Of a stretch of DNA of 61,071 nt, positions 53,420 through 61,043 are shown piece after piece. Below the pieces are notes generated by a model. The model did no database searches and had not been told where the DNA came from. It worked only from the letters and a program-made list of their open reading frames with translations. Within the stretch, counting starts at the first letter, position 1; each line of letters opens with the position of its first letter. Source of the stretch: Oscillospiraceae bacterium (GTDB lineage Bacteria; Bacillota; Clostridia; Oscillospirales; Ruminococcaceae); NCBI GenBank assembly GCA_900768125.1, contig CAAGBS010000043.1, positions 1-61,071 on the forward strand. Direction: 5' to 3'. Made by a program: the position numbers and the translations under genes.

Positions 53420-54213
53420 TGCAGTTCAGCGGCTTTGCGCTGTCGGTGAGGGGTGCCTCCCACGATGAAAACGGCACTCCCTGCCAGGACAGCGCGCGCG
53501 TGCTTTTGACGGACAGGCTGGCTGTAGCCGCAGTCTCGGACGGGCACGGCAGCGAGAAGCATTTCCGCAGCGCCTCGGGCAGCGAGATGGCGGCGCGTAT
53601 CGCGATACGTTCCCTGACGGATTTCTGCGAACGCAACGGCAGCCTGAGGTCAGTGTTCGCCGCCGACCCGCAGGAAGCCGCCCGGCGCATAGCGGGCAAC
53701 ATAATCTGCGGCTGGAACGACGAAATAGCCGCTCACCTGAGATTCAAGCCCCTGAAAGAACACGAGCGCAGGATATCAGAGAAATTCGGGGGACTGCCGC
53801 CTGAGATAATGTACGGCGCGACCCTGATACTTGCCGCCGCGGACAGCAACGGAGTATTCGGTATGCAGATAGGCGACGGGACGTTCGTGCTGGACACCCC
53901 AGCCGGTGAATCGTTCCCCATGCCGGAGGACGAAAGACTTGTCGGGAATCTCACCACATCGCTTTGCGACGGAGACGCGATAAACAGCTTCCGCAGCTTC
54001 TGGCGCGAGGGCGACTTCCGCAGCATTATGCTGTCCAGCGATGGTCTGATAAATTCATTCGTGCGGCGCGATGACATGCTGAGCTTCGCCAGACGCACAG
54101 CGGCGCTGTCGGAATCGGATATCCCGGCGCTGTCGGAGCACCTGAAAGAGCGCTCCATATCCGGCAGCCGGGACGATATCTCGGTCGCGGTGATAAGGTG
54201 CGGCGATAATTAA
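53419..54213 (+). CDS. PP2C-type protein serine/threonine phosphatase
   Basis: The 264-residue protein has PP2C motifs in order: GASHDENGTPCQDS, SDGHGSEKHF with the metal Asp41, GDGTFVLD, and SSDGLINSF and SRDDISVAV near the end. A central insert of about 60 residues (roughly 65-125) separates the first two parts. It overlaps the vWA gene by one base and is tightly coupled to it. In TerY-type systems such phosphatases act opposite a kinase on a vWA partner. The target here is unknown. Confidence 0.85.
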   Translation: MQFSGFALSVRGASHDENGTPCQDSARVLLTDRLAVAAVSDGHGSEKHFRSASGSEMAARIAIRSLTDFCERNGSLRSVFAADPQEAARRIAGNIICGWNDEIAAHLRFKPLKEHERRISEKFGGLPPEIMYGATLILAAADSNGVFGMQIGDGTFVLDTPAGESFPMPEDERLVGNLTTSLCDGDAINSFRSFWREGDFRSIMLSSDGLINSFVRRDDMLSFARRTAALSESDIPALSEHLKERSISGSRDDISVAVIRCGDN

Positions 54214-54215
54214 AA

Positions 54216-54253
54216 AAACTGCGGGGGAAACACCTTGTCTTCCCCCGCAGTTT
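54216..54253. terminator. Bidirectional terminator between PP2C and sigma genes
   Basis: AAACTGCGGGGGA (54216-54228) pairs with TCCCCCGCAGTTT (54241-54253), a perfect 13-bp stem with A- and T-runs at the ends. It ends both convergent genes. Confidence 0.9.
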
Positions 54254-55072
54254 TTATGCGCACATCATTTCCCTTAGCCGCTCCAGAGTGCGGTTGACCA
54301 TCTTCCGCACGCCCTCTCTGGAAGCGCCGAGTTCCTCGCCTATCTTCCCGTAGCTTTCGCCGTGGACGATGTTGTGTATCACCGCGTACCTGCTTCGGTC
54401 GTCCGGCAGCGCCGCAAGGCATTCCTGCATTCTGCCGAGCATTATGCGCTTCTCGGCGGTCTCGGCAACGTCAGGCTCGCCGGACTCGATGGTGTCCCCG
54501 AGGGTCAGTTCGCCGTCCTCGTCCACCGGGTCGCTGAGGTAGAGCACCGCGCCGCCGTTTTCCGCAATACGCGCGTTGTTCAGCCGGAGACGTCCCCAGC
54601 CAAGCCTTTCCATCAGCTGCTCGTCCGCAGGCTCTGCGCCGGTCTCCGCGATAAGTTCCCGACGGGCGCTGCGAAGCTTCTTTATTCCGGAGAGGTAGTG
54701 CCTGCCACGGATATCGTTTTCCGCCGCGTAACTCTGCATAAAGCTCACGACCGCATTCGATAGGAATGTGGACAGCTTCGCTCTTTCCGGGTCGTATCGG
54801 CGGAGTATCCGCTCCAGGTTCAGGTAAAATTCGTTCACCCAGTCGCACGGCTCCATTCCCGCGCCGAAACCCGCCCCGGACAGCGCGTTTATCTTCATCG
54901 CCGCAGCGTGCAGGCAGTAGTTGACAAATCTCCCGCGCCGCTGCTCCGGTAGCGCTTCAAGCCCCTCTGCAGCGGCGGTCAGCGCTTCCTGAGCAGCCTC
55001 GTCCGCGGTGCACATGCCCGCGCGGTCAAGCTCGGCGATGTAGTTCATGATGGCGGTATCCTTGTTATTCAT
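54254..55072 (-). CDS. Sigma-70 family factor
   Basis: The 272-residue protein has a sigma region 2-like segment (WVNEFYLNLERILRRYDPERAKLSTFLSN, corresponding to the RpoD helix with FDPERG-RFST), a region 3-like stretch with EPADEQLMERLGW, and a region 4 HTH (ESYGKIGEELGASREGVRKMV). It is longer than a typical ECF sigma and shorter than RpoD, near the size of alternative sigma factors. The start is the ATG at 55072 behind AGGAGG. It converges on the PP2C gene and diverges from the radical SAM gene. A spore-sigma role is not evident. Confidence 0.8.
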   Translation of the reverse strand: MNNKDTAIMNYIAELDRAGMCTADEAAQEALTAAAEGLEALPEQRRGRFVNYCLHAAAMKINALSGAGFGAGMEPCDWVNEFYLNLERILRRYDPERAKLSTFLSNAVVSFMQSYAAENDIRGRHYLSGIKKLRSARRELIAETGAEPADEQLMERLGWGRLRLNNARIAENGGAVLYLSDPVDEDGELTLGDTIESGEPDVAETAEKRIMLGRMQECLAALPDDRSRYAVIHNIVHGESYGKIGEELGASREGVRKMVNRTLERLREMMCA

Positions 55073-55207
55073 AGCATTCCTCCTGATATAAACAGTCATG
55101 TAAGACAGCAAAGCCCCCGGCTGTAGTCACAGCAGAGGCTGGGTCATACGATACTCTGAGCCTTTGAAAGCTCGTCAGGAACGCCGCTCCGGAGAGTGGT
55201 AAAATAG

Positions 55208-55236
55208 ATTATACAACAATATCTGCCATTTGTCAA
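55208..55236 (-). promoter_or_regulatory. Consensus promoter of the sigma gene
   Basis: On the minus strand TTGACA (55231-55236) and TATAAT (55208-55213), both perfect, are 17 bases apart. It lies 136 bases before the start. The leader contains a partial GC stem (GCTGT/ACAGC). Confidence 0.8.
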
Positions 55237-55255
55237 GCTTTTTCACAAAAAATAG

Positions 55256-55284
55256 TTGACCGACCCCTCCTTTCTGTATAAATA
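55256..55284 (+). promoter_or_regulatory. Promoter of the radical SAM gene
   Basis: TTGACC (55256-55261) is followed by TAAATA at 17 bases, or TATAAA (55277-55282) at 15 bases, about 30 bases before the start. It is weaker than its divergent partner. Confidence 0.55.
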
Positions 55285-55312
55285 GTGTTATCAACCTAGT
55301 AAAGGAGCCGCT

Positions 55313-56974
55313 ATGATACAGATAAGAAGAAATTTCCCCGAAACAAGTTCCAGCAGCGCCAGCGCGCTTATCATGATATCCTCCGCCGGAAAACGTGAGC
55401 GTGTAAAGCTGGACAAGCCATGGAAACTGGTCAGCGGCGCATTCTGCACCGACTGGGACGGCTGTTCGCACCTCTGCCTCAACCGCTGGCAGGAAAAATT
55501 GTCCCTTCTCGCCGCCGACACCGCCCCGTGGCACAGAATGTTCAAAAAGGCGACCGGGCAGGACTTCATATTCTACAAGCTGTACTCGCAGTCCAGCGAA
55601 CTGCCGGTTTACAGTGAGATAAATCTCACCATTGACGACCGCGGACTGCTGTGGGCCACTGACAGCGGGTACATCTGCGGGAATAATATGAGTCCGGGCG
55701 AAGCAACAGCCCTCCGCGACCCGTCTGTCGATTTCCTCCGGCATCATCAGCTGTATGAGTTGAGGAGTTCCCTTGATTCCTGGCTGCGGCTGAAAGAACT
55801 CCCGAAATTCCCCGATGACGAGATCCCGGACGAACGCCTGCTGGAAGAGCTGATATTCAACCCCGGATTCGCGATAGACGTAGGCGGAGACGCTTTCAAT
55901 GACGACGACGGACTACAGCGCATACCTTTCAACAAAACGGAAAACGGTCAGCTCTGCCGTGCGGCATACTCGGTCTTCGAAAACGTGTATCACAACGGAA
56001 ACGAAACTCTGATACTCGGCTGGGAAGGCTCCAAAATACGCATGTGCGACAAGCCGCCCGAGCCGGAATTTCCCGACTCCATCGACCTCAAGATAACCGA
56101 CTGCTGCTGCCACGAGTGCGCATTCTGCTACGAAAACAGCACCCCCGAGGGGCTTAACGGCGGGATTCCCGACCGGCTTTTCCGGCAGATACCGCGCTTT
56201 ACTGAAATTGCAGTCGGCGGCGGGGACCCGCTGATGCACCCCGAGGTTTTCGACCTGCCGAAAAAATACGGGCCACATATGAATCTTACGCTGCACGCGC
56301 AGGATTTTCTCAATCTGTGCATGAGCAGCACCGATGATTTCGGACTGAAGCAGCTGAAAAAATTCGGCGCAGTCGGTATCTCAGTCACCAACGCCGAGGA
56401 CGCGCGCGAGGTCGCGGACTACCTTGCGCCATTCATGCTGGAATATGAACGCGTCTCTGACGGCTCCCCTGACGCGAAAACCTGGGACCGCCGCGAAGCG
56501 ATAGCCGGTATCAGATCTTACGGTCCCGAATACGCAGACAATTTCATTCAGCCGGTGATACATGTGATAAACGGAATAGCCTCTCCGGAGATCCTCCAGC
56601 CGCTGTATGACAAAAAACTGCGGCTGCTGGTGCTTGGCTTCAAATCAAAGGGGCGCGGCGCCGACATTGCTTCTGACGAAAGCGTGACAAGCAATCAGAA
56701 ATGGCTTTACAACAATATCTCGGAAATAGCAGGACATTTCAGCGCGGTGGCATTCGATACGCTGGCGCTGGAGCAGCTTGACATCAGGCGATTTTTCACA
56801 GATGAGGAATGGGACTGCTTCTATATGGGTGACGATGGCCGGCACTCCATGTATATCGACCTTGTGAAGCGGGAATACGGGATAAGCTCTACCGACAGCA
56901 GAAGATTCCCGCTGACGGACGACCTGTGCGAGATGTTCCAGCATGTCCGCAGTCTTTCATCTCAAAACAAATAA
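55313..56974 (+). CDS. Radical SAM protein with large unknown N-terminal domain
   Basis: The 553-residue protein has a C-terminal radical SAM domain (about residues 255-530): the cluster motif CX3CX2C lies in DCCCHECAFCYENS, and GGGDPLMHPE is the SAM-binding GGE-like motif. The N-terminal 250 residues start IQIRRNFPETSSSSASAL, close to a motif (RxNxFETNSSSxHS) seen in many phage and bacterial proteins of unknown role (recalled, not searched). Between lie segments without known motifs. It is monocistronic, ended by a bidirectional terminator. The substrate is unknown; a peptide or protein modification is possible. Confidence 0.75.
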   Translation: MIQIRRNFPETSSSSASALIMISSAGKRERVKLDKPWKLVSGAFCTDWDGCSHLCLNRWQEKLSLLAADTAPWHRMFKKATGQDFIFYKLYSQSSELPVYSEINLTIDDRGLLWATDSGYICGNNMSPGEATALRDPSVDFLRHHQLYELRSSLDSWLRLKELPKFPDDEIPDERLLEELIFNPGFAIDVGGDAFNDDDGLQRIPFNKTENGQLCRAAYSVFENVYHNGNETLILGWEGSKIRMCDKPPEPEFPDSIDLKITDCCCHECAFCYENSTPEGLNGGIPDRLFRQIPRFTEIAVGGGDPLMHPEVFDLPKKYGPHMNLTLHAQDFLNLCMSSTDDFGLKQLKKFGAVGISVTNAEDAREVADYLAPFMLEYERVSDGSPDAKTWDRREAIAGIRSYGPEYADNFIQPVIHVINGIASPEILQPLYDKKLRLLVLGFKSKGRGADIASDESVTSNQKWLYNNISEIAGHFSAVAFDTLALEQLDIRRFFTDEEWDCFYMGDDGRHSMYIDLVKREYGISSTDSRRFPLTDDLCEMFQHVRSLSSQNK

Positions 56975-56978
56975 AAAT

Positions 56979-57004
56979 ATCCCCCGCAACGGAATGCGGG
57001 GGAT
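56979..57004. terminator. Bidirectional terminator, radical SAM gene/solute-binding gene
   Basis: ATCCCCCGCA (56979-56988) and TGCGGGGGAT (56995-57004) form a perfect 10-bp stem with AT-rich flanks on both sides. Confidence 0.88.
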
Positions 57005-57022
57005 AATTATTAAGTTACGCGA

Positions 57023-58552
57023 TTATGTGAGGTTCTTGATAGCCTCGTTGATCTCGTTGATACGAGCGTCGATAACTGCGAAGTTAGCCTCTCTCAGCTG
57101 AGTGTAGGACTGCTCACCCTGAATGTAAACATACTTGGTGAGCTGCTCAACGTTGGAATCAGCAGTATCAGCAGAAGCGATATCAGTACCCAGACCGTTC
57201 TTGAAGTCGAAGATAGGAGTGAGCTTGCTGGTGCCGTCGAGAGTGGTCTGGCTGTAGATGAAGTCGAGGTTGTAGTCTGTCCAGCCGTTCTTCTCCTTGG
57301 ACTGTGCGATGGAAGCGGCAGTTGTAGCCGGGTCGAGGGAAGCGGTTACGTTGCAGTCGATCCATGCAGCTACGCCAGCTTCGTTAGTGGAACCCTTGCA
57401 CCACATCAGAGCGTCCTGCTTCATGAAGTGGTAGTACTTGTCAGCCTGCGGATCACGCGGATAAGGAACTACGCAGATCTCATCGTCAGACCAGCCGAAT
57501 CTCTGAGCGAATCTGTTCAGACCGGAATCGCCCTCGAACTCCCATGTACCGCCGTTGCCATAGAACAGGGTATCGCCCTGTGCCCATGCCTTCGGGTTAA
57601 CAGACCAGCCGTTGAGCTCGTGTCTCGGATAACGGAGGTTCTCCTTCTGGAGGGTGGAGAGCAGATCCATTGCACGCTCTACGTTTGCGTCATACATGTT
57701 GTTGGTGATAACACCGTTTACGTTGGAAACGATAGGCGTACCGGTGGATACAACGAACTCGTTCTCGGGGTTGTAGCCGTCGATCGTGAACTTGTTGTCG
57801 CCGGACTTCTGGAACTCTCTAGCCATCTCGAGGAATGCGTCCCAAGTCCACTCGTCGTTCTCAAACAGGGTTCTCGGATCCTTCAGACCTGCGCCCTCAA
57901 CTACGCTCTTTCTGTAGTAGAGCAGGGAGTCGAAGGAGATCTCATAGATAGCGCAGTAGTATCTGCCGTTGAGCTGGAACTGATCCATAACGTCTCTGGC
58001 GCCGTCCCACTTGGAGGAGCTGAGGTCGATGATCTTGTCAACAGGCTGATATCTGCCCTTCAGAACGCCGTACGGGAAGTCGCGGATCTCGAACGGGAAC
58101 AGGTCGGGGGAGTCGCCGGACTGGATAGCAGTAGCCAGCTTGTCGTAACGCTCGCCGTAAGCTACGTTGATGTACTCGAAGATTCTGCCCTCGCGGGAAG
58201 GATCATCGCCGGTAGCAGGAATGCCGTAAGCCTTCTTGAACAGCTCTGCTGCTGCGGTGGTCTCGTCGATATCCCACCAAGCCATCCACTTGATGCGCTT
58301 GTCGACCTTCAGGTCAGGGTTATCGAGGCTTGCTGCCGCACCCTCAACTGCTTCCTGAACAGCGGGGTCGGTGTCGTAGGTTGTAGTTACCAGCGGAGTG
58401 GTCACTACTGCGTTTGCATTTGCATCCGGAGCGGTCACGTTGCTTGCTCCGGAATTGCTGCCGGATACTGCGGTCTCCTCATCACATGCGGTGAGGGAAA
58501 GAACCATAGCAGAAGCAAGAACAGCGGCTGCTGCGCGCTTAAACTTGTTCAT
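57023..58552 (-). CDS. Extracellular solute-binding lipoprotein (copy 1)
   Basis: The 509-residue protein starts with a signal peptide and lipobox LTAC, then CDEETAVSGSN and a Thr/Ala-rich linker. The rest is a family 1-type sugar ABC binding protein, with aromatic-rich segments WMAWWDIDETTAAAELFKK, YYCAIYEISFDSLLYYRKS and WTWDAFLEMAREFQKSGD. It binds a sugar or oligosaccharide on the outer face of the membrane. It is separated by 224 bases from a close paralogue of the same length and has its own promoter. No permease or ATPase genes adjoin. Confidence 0.88.
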   Translation of the reverse strand: MNKFKRAAAAVLASAMVLSLTACDEETAVSGSNSGASNVTAPDANANAVVTTPLVTTTYDTDPAVQEAVEGAAASLDNPDLKVDKRIKWMAWWDIDETTAAAELFKKAYGIPATGDDPSREGRIFEYINVAYGERYDKLATAIQSGDSPDLFPFEIRDFPYGVLKGRYQPVDKIIDLSSSKWDGARDVMDQFQLNGRYYCAIYEISFDSLLYYRKSVVEGAGLKDPRTLFENDEWTWDAFLEMAREFQKSGDNKFTIDGYNPENEFVVSTGTPIVSNVNGVITNNMYDANVERAMDLLSTLQKENLRYPRHELNGWSVNPKAWAQGDTLFYGNGGTWEFEGDSGLNRFAQRFGWSDDEICVVPYPRDPQADKYYHFMKQDALMWCKGSTNEAGVAAWIDCNVTASLDPATTAASIAQSKEKNGWTDYNLDFIYSQTTLDGTSKLTPIFDFKNGLGTDIASADTADSNVEQLTKYVYIQGEQSYTQLREANFAVIDARINEINEAIKNLT

Positions 58553-58610
58553 GGGTTAACCTCCATTAAGTAAATAATAAAGCAGGGACAAAGCATTTCT
58601 GTCATATATT

Positions 58611-58639
58611 ATTATACAGTAAATTCTGTGATATTTCAA
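58611..58639 (-). promoter_or_regulatory. Sigma-A promoter of solute-binding gene 1
   Basis: On the minus strand TTGAAA (58634-58639) and TATAAT (58611-58616) are 17 bases apart. Confidence 0.75.
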
Positions 58640-58737
58640 TATAAATTTTAGATAATTTCACTTCATGTTCTTTGTGCAATATCGCACAGAAAAAAGTAAA
58701 GAATTACCTAACTACAGCAAAATTTAAGTAAACAAAT

Positions 58738-58764
58738 GACCTCCGGCAGAATCTGCCGGAGGTC
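58738..58764 (-). terminator. Terminator of solute-binding gene 2
   Basis: GACCTCCGGCAGA (58738-58750) and TCTGCCGGAGGTC (58752-58764) form a near-perfect stem, followed by ATTTGTTT on the minus strand. Confidence 0.82.
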
Positions 58765-58776
58765 AGGGAATAACAA

Positions 58777-60303
58777 TTACAGCTTGGAAATAGCGTCGTT
58801 CAGTTCGTTGATACGGGTATCAATGGTGGCGAAGTTCTCTTCACGAAGCTGAGTGTAGGTCTTCTCGCCGGTAAGGAATACAGTCTTGGTGAGGGATTCT
58901 ACCGGGGATTCAGCCTTTCCGGCGTCTGCAACGTCAGTGCCGATGCCGTTCTTGAAATCGAAAATAGGAGTCAGCTTGCTGGTGCCGTCAAGAGTGGTCT
59001 GGCTGTAGATGAAGTCGAGATTGTAATCAGTCCAGCCGTTCTTATCCTTGCTCTGCTGCTTGGAAGCCGCAGTTACAGCCGGGTCGAGCGAGGAAGTGAC
59101 GGAGCAGTCTATCCATGCAGCTACACCAGCGTCATTCGTGGAGCCTTTGCACCACATCATAGCGTCCTGCTTCATAAAGTGGTAATACTTGTCAGCCTGC
59201 GGGTCGCGGGGGTAAGGAACTACGCAGATCTCGTCATCGCCCCAGCCGAAACGCTGTGCAAACTTATTCAGACCGGAATCACCCTCGAACTCCCACGTAC
59301 CGCCGTTGCCATAGAACAAGATATCACCCTGCGCCCATGCCTTGGGATTAACTGACCAGCCGTTGAGCTCGTGCAGCGGGTAGCGGAGGTTTTCTTTCTG
59401 GAGAGTAGAAAGAAGCTCCATAACGCGCTCTACGTTAGCGTTGTTCATATTGTTGACAAGCTTTGTGCCATCGTTCGCGATGATGGGATAACCAGTGGAA
59501 ACAACGAACTCATTCTCAGGGTTGTAGCCCTCGATGACATACTTTCCATCGCCGGACTGCTGGAACTGTCTTGCCATATCAAGGAAAGTATCCCATGTCC
59601 ACTCGTCATTCTCGAACAGCGTGCGGGGATCCTTTAAGCCAGCGCCCTCAACGATGCTCTTGCGGTAATACAGCAGAGAATCAAATGATATCTCATAGAT
59701 AGCGCAGTAGTATCTGCCGTTCAGACGGAACTGGTCGAGAACATCGCGTGCGCCGTCCCACTTCGGGCCATCAAGATTCAGTATTGTATCGACCGGCTGA
59801 TATCTGCCCTTGATAACGCCGTAGGGGAAGTCGCGTATCTCAAACGGGAACAGATCGGGGGAGTCACCGGACTGGATAGCAGTTGCAAGCTTATCATAAC
59901 GCTCGCCGTAAGCTACGTTGATATATTCGAATATTCTGCCCTCGCGGCTGGGATCGTCGCCGGTCGCCGGAATGCCGTAAACACTCTTGAACATCTCGGC
60001 GGCAGCAGTGGTCTCATCGATATCCCACCACGCCATCCATTTAAGGCGCTTAGTTACCTCCAGATCAGGGTTGTCAAGGCTTGCGGAAGCTTCCTTGGCT
60101 GCGTCTATGACAGCCGGATCGGTGTCGTAGGTGGTAGTAACCAGCGGAGTAGTCGCAACTGCGTTGGCATTTGCGTCAGGAACTCCCGCGTTGCTTGTTC
60201 CAGCGTTGCTGCCGGATACTGCAGTCTCCTCATCGCAGGCAGTCAGGGAAAGAATCAATCCCGCCGCAAGAATACCGGCTGCAGCTTTCTTTAAATTTAT
60301 CAT
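58777..60303 (-). CDS. Extracellular solute-binding lipoprotein (copy 2)
   Basis: This 508-residue close paralogue of the preceding protein has the same lipobox (LTAC) and CDEETAVSGSN opening, and most motifs are identical (WMAWWDIDETTAAAEMFKS, GNGGTWEFEGDSGLN). I use the ATG at 60303, where GGAGGATT lies 6 bases before it; a longer reading from 60534 would run over the promoter. Differences concentrate in the linker, a loop near NNMNNANVERVMELL and the C-terminal tail, which may reflect altered ligand. No permease genes are present in the window. Confidence 0.88.
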   Translation of the reverse strand: MINLKKAAAGILAAGLILSLTACDEETAVSGSNAGTSNAGVPDANANAVATTPLVTTTYDTDPAVIDAAKEASASLDNPDLEVTKRLKWMAWWDIDETTAAAEMFKSVYGIPATGDDPSREGRIFEYINVAYGERYDKLATAIQSGDSPDLFPFEIRDFPYGVIKGRYQPVDTILNLDGPKWDGARDVLDQFRLNGRYYCAIYEISFDSLLYYRKSIVEGAGLKDPRTLFENDEWTWDTFLDMARQFQQSGDGKYVIEGYNPENEFVVSTGYPIIANDGTKLVNNMNNANVERVMELLSTLQKENLRYPLHELNGWSVNPKAWAQGDILFYGNGGTWEFEGDSGLNKFAQRFGWGDDEICVVPYPRDPQADKYYHFMKQDAMMWCKGSTNDAGVAAWIDCSVTSSLDPAVTAASKQQSKDKNGWTDYNLDFIYSQTTLDGTSKLTPIFDFKNGIGTDVADAGKAESPVESLTKTVFLTGEKTYTQLREENFATIDTRINELNDAISKL

Positions 60304-60367
60304 GTCAAATCCTCCATACTCCCGGTAATTCCGGGGCTCTGAATCGGTCGCAATGACCTTTGATTTT

Positions 60368-60396
60368 ATTATACCCTTTTCCGAATGTTGTGTCAA
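60368..60396 (-). promoter_or_regulatory. Consensus promoter of solute-binding gene 2
   Basis: On the minus strand perfect TTGACA (60391-60396) and TATAAT (60368-60373) are 17 bases apart. The rest of the gap to 60528 shows no gene. Confidence 0.82.
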
Positions 60397-60527
60397 TATT
60401 ATTTTCAGCTGAAATATTTTCTGTAAAATTGGATAATATAAATAGTTAACCCCGCGGTTCAAAAGCAATGTTAAGTTAGTTAGGAGATTAGGCAAATATT
60501 CTGCCGGATGATGGTGTATAATAAAGC

Positions 60528-60554
60528 TTGGCAAACCGCATCAAGTGATATAAT
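60528..60554 (+). promoter_or_regulatory. Possible extended -10 promoter of the small genes
   Basis: TTGGCA (60528-60533) and TGATATAAT (60546-60554, extended -10) lie 15 bases apart from the -35 to TATAAT. The spacing is short, so this is weak. Confidence 0.4.
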
Positions 60555-60601
60555 TTTAAAAGATACGCAAAAACACATGGAGGAAGTTAATAATAAGAAA
60601 A

Positions 60602-60832
60602 ATGGTATCAATTGTTATTTTGTTAGTATATGTAACATTAAGCGGATACTCCGAGCAATTTGAGATAAACTCATCAAAAACAGGTGGAGACGAATGCAAT
60701 TCTCATACCACAGAGTTTGGACGGTGCACCAACTGCGATAAACTACAGGGCGAAGATATCGCAGAGGTCAGCAAAAGTAAATGCAAAAAAGCGGAAAGCG
60801 GCGACATAAAAAGCCATGAAAAAAGCAAATAG
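60602..60832 (+). CDS. Small secreted-like protein, doubtful
   Basis: The frame from the ATG encodes 76 residues: a hydrophobic start (MVSIVILLVYVTLSGYS), then a polar, Lys/Asp-rich tail with a CTNC pair. The best ribosome site (GGAGGAAG at 60579-60586) is spaced correctly for an ATA three codons upstream, which is an unusual start, and the lipobox-like LSGY lacks the Cys of LSGC. It may be a decayed lipoprotein gene or a true small protein with weak translation. I do not recognise it. Confidence 0.3.
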   Translation: MVSIVILLVYVTLSGYSEQFEINSSKTGGDECNSHTTEFGRCTNCDKLQGEDIAEVSKSKCKKAESGDIKSHEKSK

Positions 60833-60965
60833 AACAAAGGAAAAAGAGCAAAACAAGGTAATTGCAGCGGGGCTCTACCCCAAAATCTGTGTAAACCACA
60901 AACGTGCATTAAGCGAAATCAGTAAGCTCATGGAACATTTTGATGAGTCCAGAGCTTATTCATAG
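60816..60965 (+). CDS. Small basic protein (49 aa), doubtful
   Basis: The frame encodes MKKANRTKEKEQNKVIAAGL and continues to FDESRAYS, a charged, basic peptide without a signal or motif. It overlaps the previous small frame by 17 bases. The GGAAAGCGG upstream is a weak ribosome site. It could be chance. I see no homologous family from sequence alone. Confidence 0.25.
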   Translation: MKKANRTKEKEQNKVIAAGLYPKICVNHKRALSEISKLMEHFDESRAYS

Positions 60966-60992
60966 TAACACAAATCAATTGAGTTGTCAATA

Positions 60993-61043
60993 GGAACTGC
61001 TGTTGAAGCGGAGGGCGAAGCCCGGAACGGAAACAGCAGTTCC
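60993..61043. repeat. Nested inverted repeat near window end
   Basis: GGAACTGCTGTT (60993-61004) pairs perfectly with AACAGCAGTTCC (61032-61043), and an inner GGGC-GAA-GCCC hairpin lies within. It could be the edge of a larger repeat or element cut off by the window, or a terminator. Confidence 0.5.

Noticed and set aside
60304..60534. Longer N-terminus for the second solute-binding protein
   Set aside because: It would read through the promoter and place a cytoplasmic-like tail before a clear signal peptide.
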